This document shows positions 1-5,761 of a DNA stretch of 10,399 bases, one piece after another. This DNA is from Alphaproteobacteria bacterium UBA6411 (GTDB lineage Bacteria; Pseudomonadota; Alphaproteobacteria; CAAGCB01; CAG-977): the NCBI GenBank assembly GCA_002438565.1, contig DJPN01000018.1, forward strand, positions 1 through 10,399, given 5' to 3'. The translations under genes were made by a program, and so were the position numbers. Each line of letters opens with the position of its first letter. The first letter of the stretch is position 1. Below the pieces are notes generated by a model that saw only the letters and a list, made by a program, of their open reading frames with translations, was not told where the DNA came from and made no database searches.

Positions 1-34
1 CGGAGAAATCCGCCGATGTTTTTATATGCACAAA

Positions 35-65
35 AAAAAGCCCGTGAAAAAATCACGGGCTTTTT
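35..65 (-). terminator. Rho-independent terminator after the cold-shock gene
   Basis: A perfect 13-bp inverted repeat (35-47 with 53-65, GC-rich core GCCCGTGA) closes a 5-nt loop. Read on the - strand, the stem runs into eight T residues (complement of 32-39), 19 nt past the stop codon of the cold-shock gene. The + strand also carries five Ts (61-65), so it may stop transcription entering from the left edge as well. Confidence 0.85.
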
Positions 66-83
66 CATTACTGACGCGCCGGC

Positions 84-293
84 TTATTCGGCGACGACGG
101 CAATCTGTTCTGCGCAGGTTTTGCCTTTATTGGTCGCCAATTCATAGGTAACAACCTGATTTTCCATCAGCGTGCGCAAACCGGCCGCCTGAACCGCGGA
201 AATGTGAACGAAAACGTCCTTGCCGCCTTCTTCGGGCTGGATGAAGCCGTAACCTTTGGTGTTGTTGAACCACTTAACCGTACCTTTTGCCAT
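84..293 (-). CDS. Cold-shock domain protein (CspA family)
   Basis: A 69-residue single-domain nucleic-acid-binding protein, the usual size for CspA-type RNA chaperones, which bind single-stranded RNA and DNA and melt secondary structure. The start MAKGTVKWFN is the family's normal N-terminus. The RNP1 motif KGYGFI lies at residues 13-18 and RNP2 VFVHIS at 27-32; the aromatic residues W8, F9, Y15, F17, F28 and H30 form the binding face. I chose ATG 293 because the family begins here and a GAAAGGA Shine-Dalgarno sits 7 nt upstream; a reading frame continuing 29 codons further upstream has no homologous content. It is monocistronic, with its own promoter just after the flgE stop and a strong terminator behind it. 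Cold induction is not shown: many paralogs of this family are constitutive, so I give no numbered symbol. Confidence 0.95.
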   Translation of the reverse strand: MAKGTVKWFNNTKGYGFIQPEEGGKDVFVHISAVQAAGLRTLMENQVVTYELATNKGKTCAEQIAVVAE

Positions 294-300
294 TGTTGAA

Positions 301-307
301 TCCTTTC
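301..307 (-). promoter_or_regulatory. Ribosome binding site that sets the csp start
   Basis: GAAAGGA on the - strand, 7 nt before ATG 293. It favours the 69-residue product over the open extension upstream. Confidence 0.75.
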
Positions 308-401
308 GACAAAGTGTGAGCCACAAGATTTTTACCGTGTAAACAACGTCCCAATGACAGAGGTTGGCAGTAGTTTGCAATCCTTAAAAATCTATACAGC
401 C

Positions 402-429
402 AGTATACTCGATTCCCGTAAAAGAACAA
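402..429 (-). promoter_or_regulatory. Sigma-70-type promoter candidate for the cold-shock gene
   Basis: On the - strand, TTGTTC (424-429) is followed after 16 nt by TATACT (402-407), a 5/6 match to the -10 consensus. Predicted transcription starts near 395, leaving a leader of about 100 nt before the csp start codon. It lies just downstream of the flgE stop codon with no terminator between, so csp can also receive readthrough from flgE. Confidence 0.5.
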
Positions 430-439
430 GCGTTTTTAT

Positions 440-1711
440 TTATGTCAAAATACTGATAGCTTCCTGCACCATTTCGTTAACGGTCGTAAACGCGTTGACC
501 GAACTGGAATACGCGCGCTGAGTCGTTACCATATTGGTAAATTCCTCTTCCAGCGCGACGTTGGAATTTTCCAGTTTGCCGCCTTCGACGGTCGTTTCCG
601 TGCGCGTCGCCTGCAAATCGACGATTTCCAAATTTCCCGCGTTTTCGGAATATTCAAACATATTGCCCGAAACGGCTTCCATCATATTGGGGACTTGGAC
701 TTGCGCGACGGCGACTTTGCACACGGGAATCGACGCCCCGTTGCTGTACACCGCGTTCAAAACGCCTTTGGAATCCCAAGACGTGCTGACCAAAGACCCG
801 AATCCTTTGCCGTCCTGGCTTAACACAGAACCCTGCAAATGCGTGGCGTATTGCGTAAAGTGGCTTAAATCCAGCGAAATGTTGCCCGCCGATCCGTTTC
901 CCCAATCAACCGCAATGGTCGTCGCGGCGGCAGGCTTTATCATCTGAGCGTTTTCGTCAAACTGCACTTCTATCGTTCCCGAAGTAACACTTGCCCCGCC
1001 GTCCAGCCCGATTTCCAAATTCCAAGTGTTCGTGTTGTCCGTTTTCGTCCAGCGCATCGTCATGTTGTGCATGGTATAGTCGTTGTCGTACACGCCGAAT
1101 TTCAGCAGCTGCGATTCCGTCGCGTCGGCGGGAATATTGCCCTTGAAAGACATGTTGGTTGTCAAATGCCCCGGCGTGTATTCGTTCGGAGAAATCACAA
1201 CGGGTTCAAGGGAGGAAGAAAATGCCTCGCTGTCGGCATTATAGTTCCACCCCATCACATAACAGCCCGACGCGTTGACAAAGTACGACGCGGGCTTGCT
1301 TTGCGTAATCACGCCCGAACCGTTTGCCGGCTTGTAATAAGTGATTTGCTGCGGTTTGTAGCCCGCGGGGGTCACCGCCGTCGCTTGGAAATCGCCCGCG
1401 CGGGTGTAATACGTGTTGTTGTCGCCTTGAACGACAAAGAATCCGCGTCCCGAAATGCCAAGGTCGTAAACGCTGTTTGTCGTGCTGAGAACCCCCGCGA
1501 TGTCAACCATTCGCCTGTCCACGTTTCCCGCCGTAAAATAATGGGAATCCGTGCCGATTTCGTTATACGCCGACATCTGCGTTTCAAAGCGCGCGTTGAC
1601 TTTTTTATACCCGACCGTGTTGACGTTCGCGATGTTGGAACTGATTTGCTCCAAAGCGTGCGCCTGGGCGTGCATGCCCATCGTGCTGGTAACGTAATTG
1701 CCTATTGCCAT
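440..1711 (-). CDS. flgE: Flagellar hook protein FlgE
   Basis: A 423-residue protein of the flagellar rod/hook family, most like FlgE, the subunit polymerised into the external hook joining rod and filament. The N-terminal rod domain contains SSNIANVNTVGYKK (residues 24-37), followed by the conserved DLGISGRGFFVV segment (83-94). The variable middle (about 110-340), rich in Thr, Asn and Gly, corresponds to the surface-exposed hook domains and holds two Cys. The C-terminal domain (about 378-422, LEEEFTNMVTTQRAYSSS) is the flg_bbr_C helix shared by hook, rod and FlgK proteins. No Sec signal is present, as expected for export by the flagellar type III apparatus. ATG 1711 follows AAAGGAGA at 1718-1725. 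Length fits FlgE better than FlgF or FlgG (about 240-260). It stands alone, between a cold-shock gene and divergent aroQ. A second FlgE-like paralog cannot be excluded. Confidence 0.9.
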   Translation of the reverse strand: MAIGNYVTSTMGMHAQAHALEQISSNIANVNTVGYKKVNARFETQMSAYNEIGTDSHYFTAGNVDRRMVDIAGVLSTTNSVYDLGISGRGFFVVQGDNNTYYTRAGDFQATAVTPAGYKPQQITYYKPANGSGVITQSKPASYFVNASGCYVMGWNYNADSEAFSSSLEPVVISPNEYTPGHLTTNMSFKGNIPADATESQLLKFGVYDNDYTMHNMTMRWTKTDNTNTWNLEIGLDGGASVTSGTIEVQFDENAQMIKPAAATTIAVDWGNGSAGNISLDLSHFTQYATHLQGSVLSQDGKGFGSLVSTSWDSKGVLNAVYSNGASIPVCKVAVAQVQVPNMMEAVSGNMFEYSENAGNLEIVDLQATRTETTVEGGKLENSNVALEEEFTNMVTTQRAYSSSVNAFTTVNEMVQEAISILT

Positions 1712-1752
1712 CGGGAATCTCCTTTCCTGACGATAAAACTCCGCTTTATTTA

Positions 1753-1769
1753 TGCAAATTTTATGCCAA
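1753..1769 (-). promoter_or_regulatory. Sigma-54 (-24/-12) promoter candidate for flgE
   Basis: On the - strand, TTGGCA (1764-1769) and TTTGCA (1753-1758) place GG and GC exactly 10 nt apart, the invariant sigma-54 spacing, and match TGGCAC-N5-TTGCA at nearly all conserved positions. Predicted transcription starts near 1742, about 30 nt before the flgE start codon and in front of its RBS. Hook genes of alphaproteobacteria such as Caulobacter are known to be transcribed by sigma-54 RNA polymerase with an enhancer-binding activator. I did not identify an activator site. Confidence 0.65.
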
Positions 1770-1849
1770 AAAAGCGTGTTAATTTAGGTGCAATTCGATT
1801 CAAAGAGTGTTATAAGGATGTCGAAGTTTTTAAAAACGGAATCTGGCGG

Positions 1850-2290
1850 ATGTTCAAAATTTTACTGTTAAACGGTCCGAATTTGAATATGCTCGGCATG
1901 CGGCAGCCCGAAATTTACGGCAAGCAAACCCTTGCCGACATTGAACGCGCCTGCACGGAACGCGCCATACAGCTGGGCGGGACGCTGGATTGCTTTCAAA
2001 GCAATTCCGAGGGGGCTTTAATCGACAAAATCCAACAGGCGCGCGGCGTTTTCGACGCAATCGTCATCAATCCCGCGGGGTATTCGCATACCTCGATTGC
2101 TTTGATGGACGCGCTGTTGGCGTGCGGCATGCCCGTTGTCGAAGTCCACTTGTCCAATATCCACCGGCGCGAGGAATTCCGCCACGTTTCTTATGTTTCC
2201 AAAGCCGCGACGGGAGTCATCTGCGGCTTGGGGTCAAAGGGGTATCTTTTAGCGATTGAGGCTGTCGCCTCGCTTTTCAAAGGAGAATAA
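1850..2290 (+). CDS. aroQ: 3-dehydroquinate dehydratase, type II
   Basis: A 146-residue type II dehydroquinase, the normal length, which converts 3-dehydroquinate to 3-dehydroshikimate in the shikimate pathway as a cytoplasmic dodecamer. It opens with ILLLNGPNLNMLG (residues 4-16). The catalytic Tyr is Y23 in IYG. QSNSEGALID, INPAGYSHTS, VEVHLSNIHRREEFRH and the C-terminal GLGSKGYLLA follow in family order and supply the active-site Asn, His, Glu and Arg. I chose ATG 1850 because family members begin with M-x-K-I-L; the frame stays open upstream, but that sequence has no homologous content. The RBS is weak (CGGA, 1837-1840). A -10-like TATAAG lies at 1811-1816 without a convincing -35. It heads the aroQ-accB-accC group, and its last codons carry the RBS of accB. 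It is divergent from flgE. Confidence 0.95.
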   Translation: MFKILLLNGPNLNMLGMRQPEIYGKQTLADIERACTERAIQLGGTLDCFQSNSEGALIDKIQQARGVFDAIVINPAGYSHTSIALMDALLACGMPVVEVHLSNIHRREEFRHVSYVSKAATGVICGLGSKGYLLAIEAVASLFKGE

Positions 2291-2295
2291 GTCCA

Positions 2296-2754
2296 ATGTC
2301 AAAAACCGACATTTCTTTGGCAGAAAGCCTTGCCAAACTGGTCAACGATCAAAACCTTGCCGAAATCGAATACGATACGGAAGGCTTGCGCCTGCGCGTT
2401 GTCAGAACCGCCGCGACCGCTTTTGCGCCCGCGCCCGTCGCGATGCCCGCGCCTGCCGCGGCTCCCGCCGCCGCGACCGCAGTTGCCGCAAACGCCGCTC
2501 CCGCCGCCGAAGAAGTCAAGGGCGAAGCCGTCAAATCCCCGATGGTCGGCGTGATTTACGCGTCCCCCGAACCGAACGCCGCGCCGTATGTTTCCGTCGG
2601 CGACACCGTTTCGGCGGATCAGACGCTGTTCTTGGTCGAAGCGATGAAGACGTTCAACCCCGTCAAAGCGCCGCGCGCGGGCAAAGTCGTCAAAATTCTG
2701 GTCACCGACCGTTCCCCCGTCGAATACGGCGAACCTTTGCTGATTTTGGAATAA
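2296..2754 (+). CDS. accB: Biotin carboxyl carrier protein of acetyl-CoA carboxylase
   Basis: A 152-residue BCCP that carries biotin between the carboxylase (AccC) and the carboxyltransferase (AccAD) in the first step of fatty-acid synthesis. The N-terminal part (1-38) is followed by a flexible Ala/Pro-rich linker (about 39-72). The biotinyl domain (about 78-152) contains SPMVGVIYASPEP, in which the bacterial BCCP thumb insertion can be seen, and the biotin-attachment motif EAMK with K118 as the modified lysine. The full expected length is present. A strong AAAGGAGAA (2279-2287) overlaps the aroQ stop; the aroQ-accB gap is 5 nt and the accB-accC gap 3 nt, so the three genes are almost certainly co-transcribed. 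Confidence 0.97.
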   Translation: MSKTDISLAESLAKLVNDQNLAEIEYDTEGLRLRVVRTAATAFAPAPVAMPAPAAAPAAATAVAANAAPAAEEVKGEAVKSPMVGVIYASPEPNAAPYVSVGDTVSADQTLFLVEAMKTFNPVKAPRAGKVVKILVTDRSPVEYGEPLLILE

Positions 2755-2757
2755 GCC

Positions 2758-4116
2758 ATGATTGAAAAAGTTTTAATCGCAAACCGCGGTGAAATCGCTT
2801 TGCGCATTTACCGCGCGTGCCGGGAAATGGGGATTAAAACGGTTGCCGTCCATTCGACCGCCGACGCGGACGCCATGCACGTCCGCATGGCCGACGAAGC
2901 CGTTTGCATCGGCCCCGCCCCCGCCAAAGACTCTTATCTGAACAAAGCCGCGATTATCACCGCCGCTTTGGTCACGGGCGCGGACGCGATTCATCCGGGC
3001 TACGGCTTTTTGTCGGAAAACGCGGACTTTGCGGAAATGGTGCAGGAACACGGGCTGACGTGGATCGGTCCCACGCCCGAAATGATGCGCCTGATGGGTG
3101 ACAAAATCACCGCGAAACGCACCGCTATTGAAGCGGGTTTGCCCGTCGTCCCCGGTTCGGACGGCGCGGTCGACACGGTCGAAGACGCTTTGGAAGCGTC
3201 CGAAAAAATGGGCTACCCCGTTTTGATTAAAGCGACCGCGGGCGGCGGCGGCAAAGGCATGCGCATTGCCCGCAGCGCCGAAGACCTGCCCGACGCCTAC
3301 ATGCAGGCGCGCGCGGAAGCCAAGGCGTCGTTCACCAGCGATCAGGTGTATATTGAAAAATACCTTGAAAACCCGCGCCATATCGAAATGCAGGTGCTGG
3401 CGGACAATTACGGCAACGTTGTTCATTTGGGCGAACGCGACTGCTCTTTGCAGCGCAACAACCAAAAAGTTTTGGAAGAAACGCCCAGCCCCGCTTTGAA
3501 CGCCGAACAGCGAAAAAAAATCGGCGAAATCGTATCGAACGCGATGCGCAAAATGGGGTACAGCAACGTCGGAACGATTGAATTCCTGTATGAAAACGGC
3601 AAATTCTACTTTATTGAAATGAATACCCGTTTGCAGGTGGAACACCCGATTACGGAAATGGTTACGGGCATTGATTTGGTGCGCGAACAAATCCGCGTCG
3701 CGGGCGGTGCTCATCTGAACTATACGCAGGACGACGTGCATTTCACGGGGCACGCGATGGAATGTCGCATCAACGCCGAAGACCCGTTCACGTTCGTTCC
3801 CTGCCCCGGAAAAATCGAACAGTGGCACGCCCCCGGCGGGCTGTGGACGCGCGTCGATTCGGGCATGTATACGGGCTACACCGTGCCGCCGTATTACGAC
3901 AGCATGATTGCCAAACTGATTGTGTTCGGTAAAACGCGCAACGGCTGTTTGATGCGTTTGCACCGCGCAATCGACGAATTCGTCATCGAGGGCGTGAACA
4001 CGACTCTGCCTTTGCACGACGCTATTATTTCGTCGCAGGATTTCATTGACGGAAACTATAACATCCACTGGCTGGAAAAGTTTTTGAAAAAACTGAAATC
4101 CGAAACGCAAAAATAA
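2758..4116 (+). CDS. accC: Biotin carboxylase subunit of acetyl-CoA carboxylase
   Basis: A 452-residue ATP-grasp enzyme that carboxylates BCCP-bound biotin using ATP and bicarbonate. The N-terminal domain begins KVLIANRGEIALR (residues 4-16). The ATP-grasp domain has K116, the glycine-rich loop KATAGGGGKGM (158-168), H208, and the acidic metal ligands E275 and E287 (FIEMN). RLQVEHP (291-297) contains the catalytic Arg and the base E295, and ECRINAEDP contains R337. Numbering is one less than in the E. coli enzyme. Length and domain content are full. The E. coli QRRHQK segment reads QRNNQK here (232-237), so the position of His236 is Asn; related sequences with Asn are known elsewhere, so this need not impair activity. 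No clear RBS precedes ATG 2758, 3 nt after the accB stop, which suggests translational coupling. A hairpin terminator follows. Confidence 0.98.
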   Translation: MIEKVLIANRGEIALRIYRACREMGIKTVAVHSTADADAMHVRMADEAVCIGPAPAKDSYLNKAAIITAALVTGADAIHPGYGFLSENADFAEMVQEHGLTWIGPTPEMMRLMGDKITAKRTAIEAGLPVVPGSDGAVDTVEDALEASEKMGYPVLIKATAGGGGKGMRIARSAEDLPDAYMQARAEAKASFTSDQVYIEKYLENPRHIEMQVLADNYGNVVHLGERDCSLQRNNQKVLEETPSPALNAEQRKKIGEIVSNAMRKMGYSNVGTIEFLYENGKFYFIEMNTRLQVEHPITEMVTGIDLVREQIRVAGGAHLNYTQDDVHFTGHAMECRINAEDPFTFVPCPGKIEQWHAPGGLWTRVDSGMYTGYTVPPYYDSMIAKLIVFGKTRNGCLMRLHRAIDEFVIEGVNTTLPLHDAIISSQDFIDGNYNIHWLEKFLKKLKSETQK

Positions 4117-4121
4117 ACAGG

Positions 4122-4148
4122 AAAAGGGGGCGGCAACGCCCTCTTTTT
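4122..4148 (+). terminator. Hairpin terminator or attenuator between accC and aat
   Basis: AAAAGGGGGCG (4122-4132) pairs with CGCCCTCTTTT (4137-4147) around a GCAA tetraloop, one G-T wobble in 11 bp, followed by a run of five Ts. It lies 5 nt after the accC stop and 7 nt before the aat start codon. It could end the aroQ-accB-accC transcript or lower expression of aat. Confidence 0.65.
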
Positions 4149-4155
4149 CATCAGA

Positions 4156-4728
4156 ATGATAAATCCCGCTTTATTGTTGAAAGCTTACAGCGTCGGCGTT
4201 TTTCCGATGGCTGAACGCGCGGACGGCAAAGACGTGTTTTGGGTTGAACCGGAAATGCGCGGAATTCTGCCTTTGGACACGTTTCACACCTCACATTCTT
4301 TGCGCCGCTTCATGCGCAAAGGCGTGTTTGACGTTCGCTTTGACACCGCCTTTGCCGACGTCGTGCGCGCGTGCGCCGACCGTTCCGAAACGTGGATAAA
4401 TCGGGAAATCTTCGATTCTTATTGCGCTTTGTTCGATTTGGGTTTTGCCCATTCCGTCGAATGTTGGGACGATGACGGGTTGCAGGGCGGCCTGTACGGC
4501 GTTTCATTGGGGGCGGCATTTTTCGGCGAAAGCATGTTTCACCGCAAAACAAACGCATCCAAAGTCGCGCTGGCGGCGCTGGCCGAACACCTCAAACAAG
4601 GCGGCTACACTTTGTTGGACACGCAGTTTTTAACGGAACATCTGCAGTCTTTCGGCGGAATCGCCCTGCCCCAATCCGAGTATTTGAAGCTGCTGGACGC
4701 CGCTTTACGAAAAGACGCCGTCTTTTGA
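4156..4728 (+). CDS. aat: Leucyl/phenylalanyl-tRNA-protein transferase
   Basis: A 190-residue L/F-transferase, which attaches Leu or Phe from aminoacyl-tRNA to proteins with N-terminal Arg or Lys and so marks them for ClpS/ClpAP degradation (bacterial N-end rule). Family motifs occur in order: AYSVGVFPMAE (residues 10-20), FWVEPEMRGILPLD, FHTSHSLRR, TWINREIFDSYCALFDLG, AHSVECW, GGLYGVSLGAAFFGESMF, ASKVAL and LLDTQFLTEHL. Length agrees with the compact alphaproteobacterial form. ATG 4156 is the only start codon before the conserved region, since the frame upstream runs to the accC stop without another. No Shine-Dalgarno is visible: the preceding bases are the T-tract of the terminator. Position after accC matches the alphaproteobacterial gene order. 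Its stop is one base from the convergent DUF4340 gene. Confidence 0.95.
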   Translation: MINPALLLKAYSVGVFPMAERADGKDVFWVEPEMRGILPLDTFHTSHSLRRFMRKGVFDVRFDTAFADVVRACADRSETWINREIFDSYCALFDLGFAHSVECWDDDGLQGGLYGVSLGAAFFGESMFHRKTNASKVALAALAEHLKQGGYTLLDTQFLTEHLQSFGGIALPQSEYLKLLDAALRKDAVF

Positions 4729-4748
4729 TTTATTTGCCTTCGGGCAAA
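4710..4748. terminator. Paired hairpins at convergent gene ends
   Basis: Two adjacent inverted repeats span the convergent stops of aat and the DUF4340 gene. AAAAGAC (4710-4716) pairs with GTCTTTT (4720-4726), and TTTGCC (4733-4738) pairs with GGCAAA (4743-4748) around a TTCG tetraloop. Neither has a separate T-tract: the first ends in T4 on both strands. They could act as a weak bidirectional terminator or protect the 3' ends. Confidence 0.4.
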
Positions 4749-5758
4749 GGAATAAACGGATCGATTGCGCGCAGTTTGGCGGCGGGAATTTGGTAAATCC
4801 ACGGCTCGAATCCCTTTTGCAGAGTCTTCGCATAGTTTTTAACGCTTTCCGACGCCCCCGCCAAAGCATTGAAGTCCAACGCGGCATAAGGCGTGTCGTT
4901 AATCAGATAAACCAAAAAATACTGCAGCAAGCCGCTGTTCGTTTCCACCCGCACGGACAAATACGGCTTCAGCTTTTCCAATCCCGCCGGACGTCTGCCC
5001 ACATTGACAAAGTCCATCGTCGTCAGCGCCTTGGTCATTCTGTCGACATATCTGTCGGATTTCTGGAAATAATTATCGGATGCGTATGACGGCTGAAGCT
5101 TGGAAACTTCGGCATCATATTTGAAAGCCGCCTCGCGTTTTTTGGTGGAATCGATAAACGAAACGGAAGCCATGTCTTCCTGCGCAAAAGAAGCCAGTTC
5201 GGTATCCAGCCACGTCAGCTTGCCGCCCGTGACATCCGCGGATCCGCGCACCAGCCACGACTGCGCTTCATCGGGTTTGCGGACAAAATACCCTTGCCCG
5301 TTCCAGCTGATGCCGCGCGTCGATTTCCCGACCAGCAGATTCAACAGAGTCTGCCCTTCGCCGTTCAGCAAAGTCACCAAATAGGATTGCGATTTTTCCC
5401 CCGCGTCTTCCACGGCAATATCGGGATAATATTCGGGCAAAGCCGTCTTCGGTTCGATTTTTTCCAAATTCGCCAGCCCGATTAAAACATTGCGGATGCG
5501 TTCTTTGGAAGCGGGATAGTTGTCAGCCTCGATTAAAAACCAGTTTCCCGCGGCGTCTTTCAAAAAGTTCGTCGTTTCCCCTTCGTGTTCAATGGACATG
5601 ACGGAAACATCGTTGATTTTTTCCAACAGCCGGGGGTTCAGTTTTTCCCCGAACGCTTTATCCGTGGAATAGGACGGGGAATAAATCCACAGCGCAACGG
5701 CGGCGGCAACGGACGCCACCGTTACAAACAGCAAACGATAAAAGGATTTCGGATTCAT
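4730..5758 (-). CDS. DUF4340 protein, last gene of the GldG-type ABC operon
   Basis: A 342-residue protein with one N-terminal membrane segment (about residues 8-26) after the basic start MNPKSFYR, then a long soluble region probably in the periplasm. It resembles DUF4340 proteins: repeated units with a tryptophan strand followed by a helix (NWFLIEADNYPASKERIRNV, residues 73-92) and further strands such as WNGQGYFVRKPDEAQSWLV. Proteins of this family are regularly found beside GldG-like genes; their biochemical role is not known. ATG 5758 is preceded by AAAGGG (5765-5770), which lies at the end of the GldG-like gene, and the gap between the two genes is 3 nt, so translation is probably coupled. 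No enzymatic motif is visible. The domain call is from pattern recognition, not a profile search. Confidence 0.85.
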   Translation of the reverse strand: MNPKSFYRLLFVTVASVAAAVALWIYSPSYSTDKAFGEKLNPRLLEKINDVSVMSIEHEGETTNFLKDAAGNWFLIEADNYPASKERIRNVLIGLANLEKIEPKTALPEYYPDIAVEDAGEKSQSYLVTLLNGEGQTLLNLLVGKSTRGISWNGQGYFVRKPDEAQSWLVRGSADVTGGKLTWLDTELASFAQEDMASVSFIDSTKKREAAFKYDAEVSKLQPSYASDNYFQKSDRYVDRMTKALTTMDFVNVGRRPAGLEKLKPYLSVRVETNSGLLQYFLVYLINDTPYAALDFNALAGASESVKNYAKTLQKGFEPWIYQIPAAKLRAIDPFIPLPEGK

Positions 5759-5761
5759 ATC

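Noticed and set aside
1..12. Small hairpin CGGA-GAAA-TCCG at the left edge.
   Set aside because: Only 4 bp, no adjacent T-tract, and the context to the left is cut off.
1067..1849. Upstream extension of the aroQ reading frame across flgE.
   Set aside because: AroQ proteins begin at MFKILLLNGPN; the extension is antisense to flgE and crosses its promoter, and has no homologous content.
1818..1871. A 17-codon frame beginning after AAGG and overlapping the aroQ start, a possible leader peptide.
   Set aside because: It has no run of regulatory codons and no attenuator hairpin follows; the overlap is likely chance.
2401..2510. GC-rich low-complexity stretch that looks like a repeat.
   Set aside because: It encodes the Ala/Pro linker normal for biotin carboxyl carrier proteins.
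2773..4110. A 445-codon open frame on the - strand, antisense to accC.
   Set aside because: It mirrors accC almost exactly, is rich in Arg, His and Phe as expected from reverse-reading biased codons, and has no recognisable motif. accC is unmistakable in the other strand.
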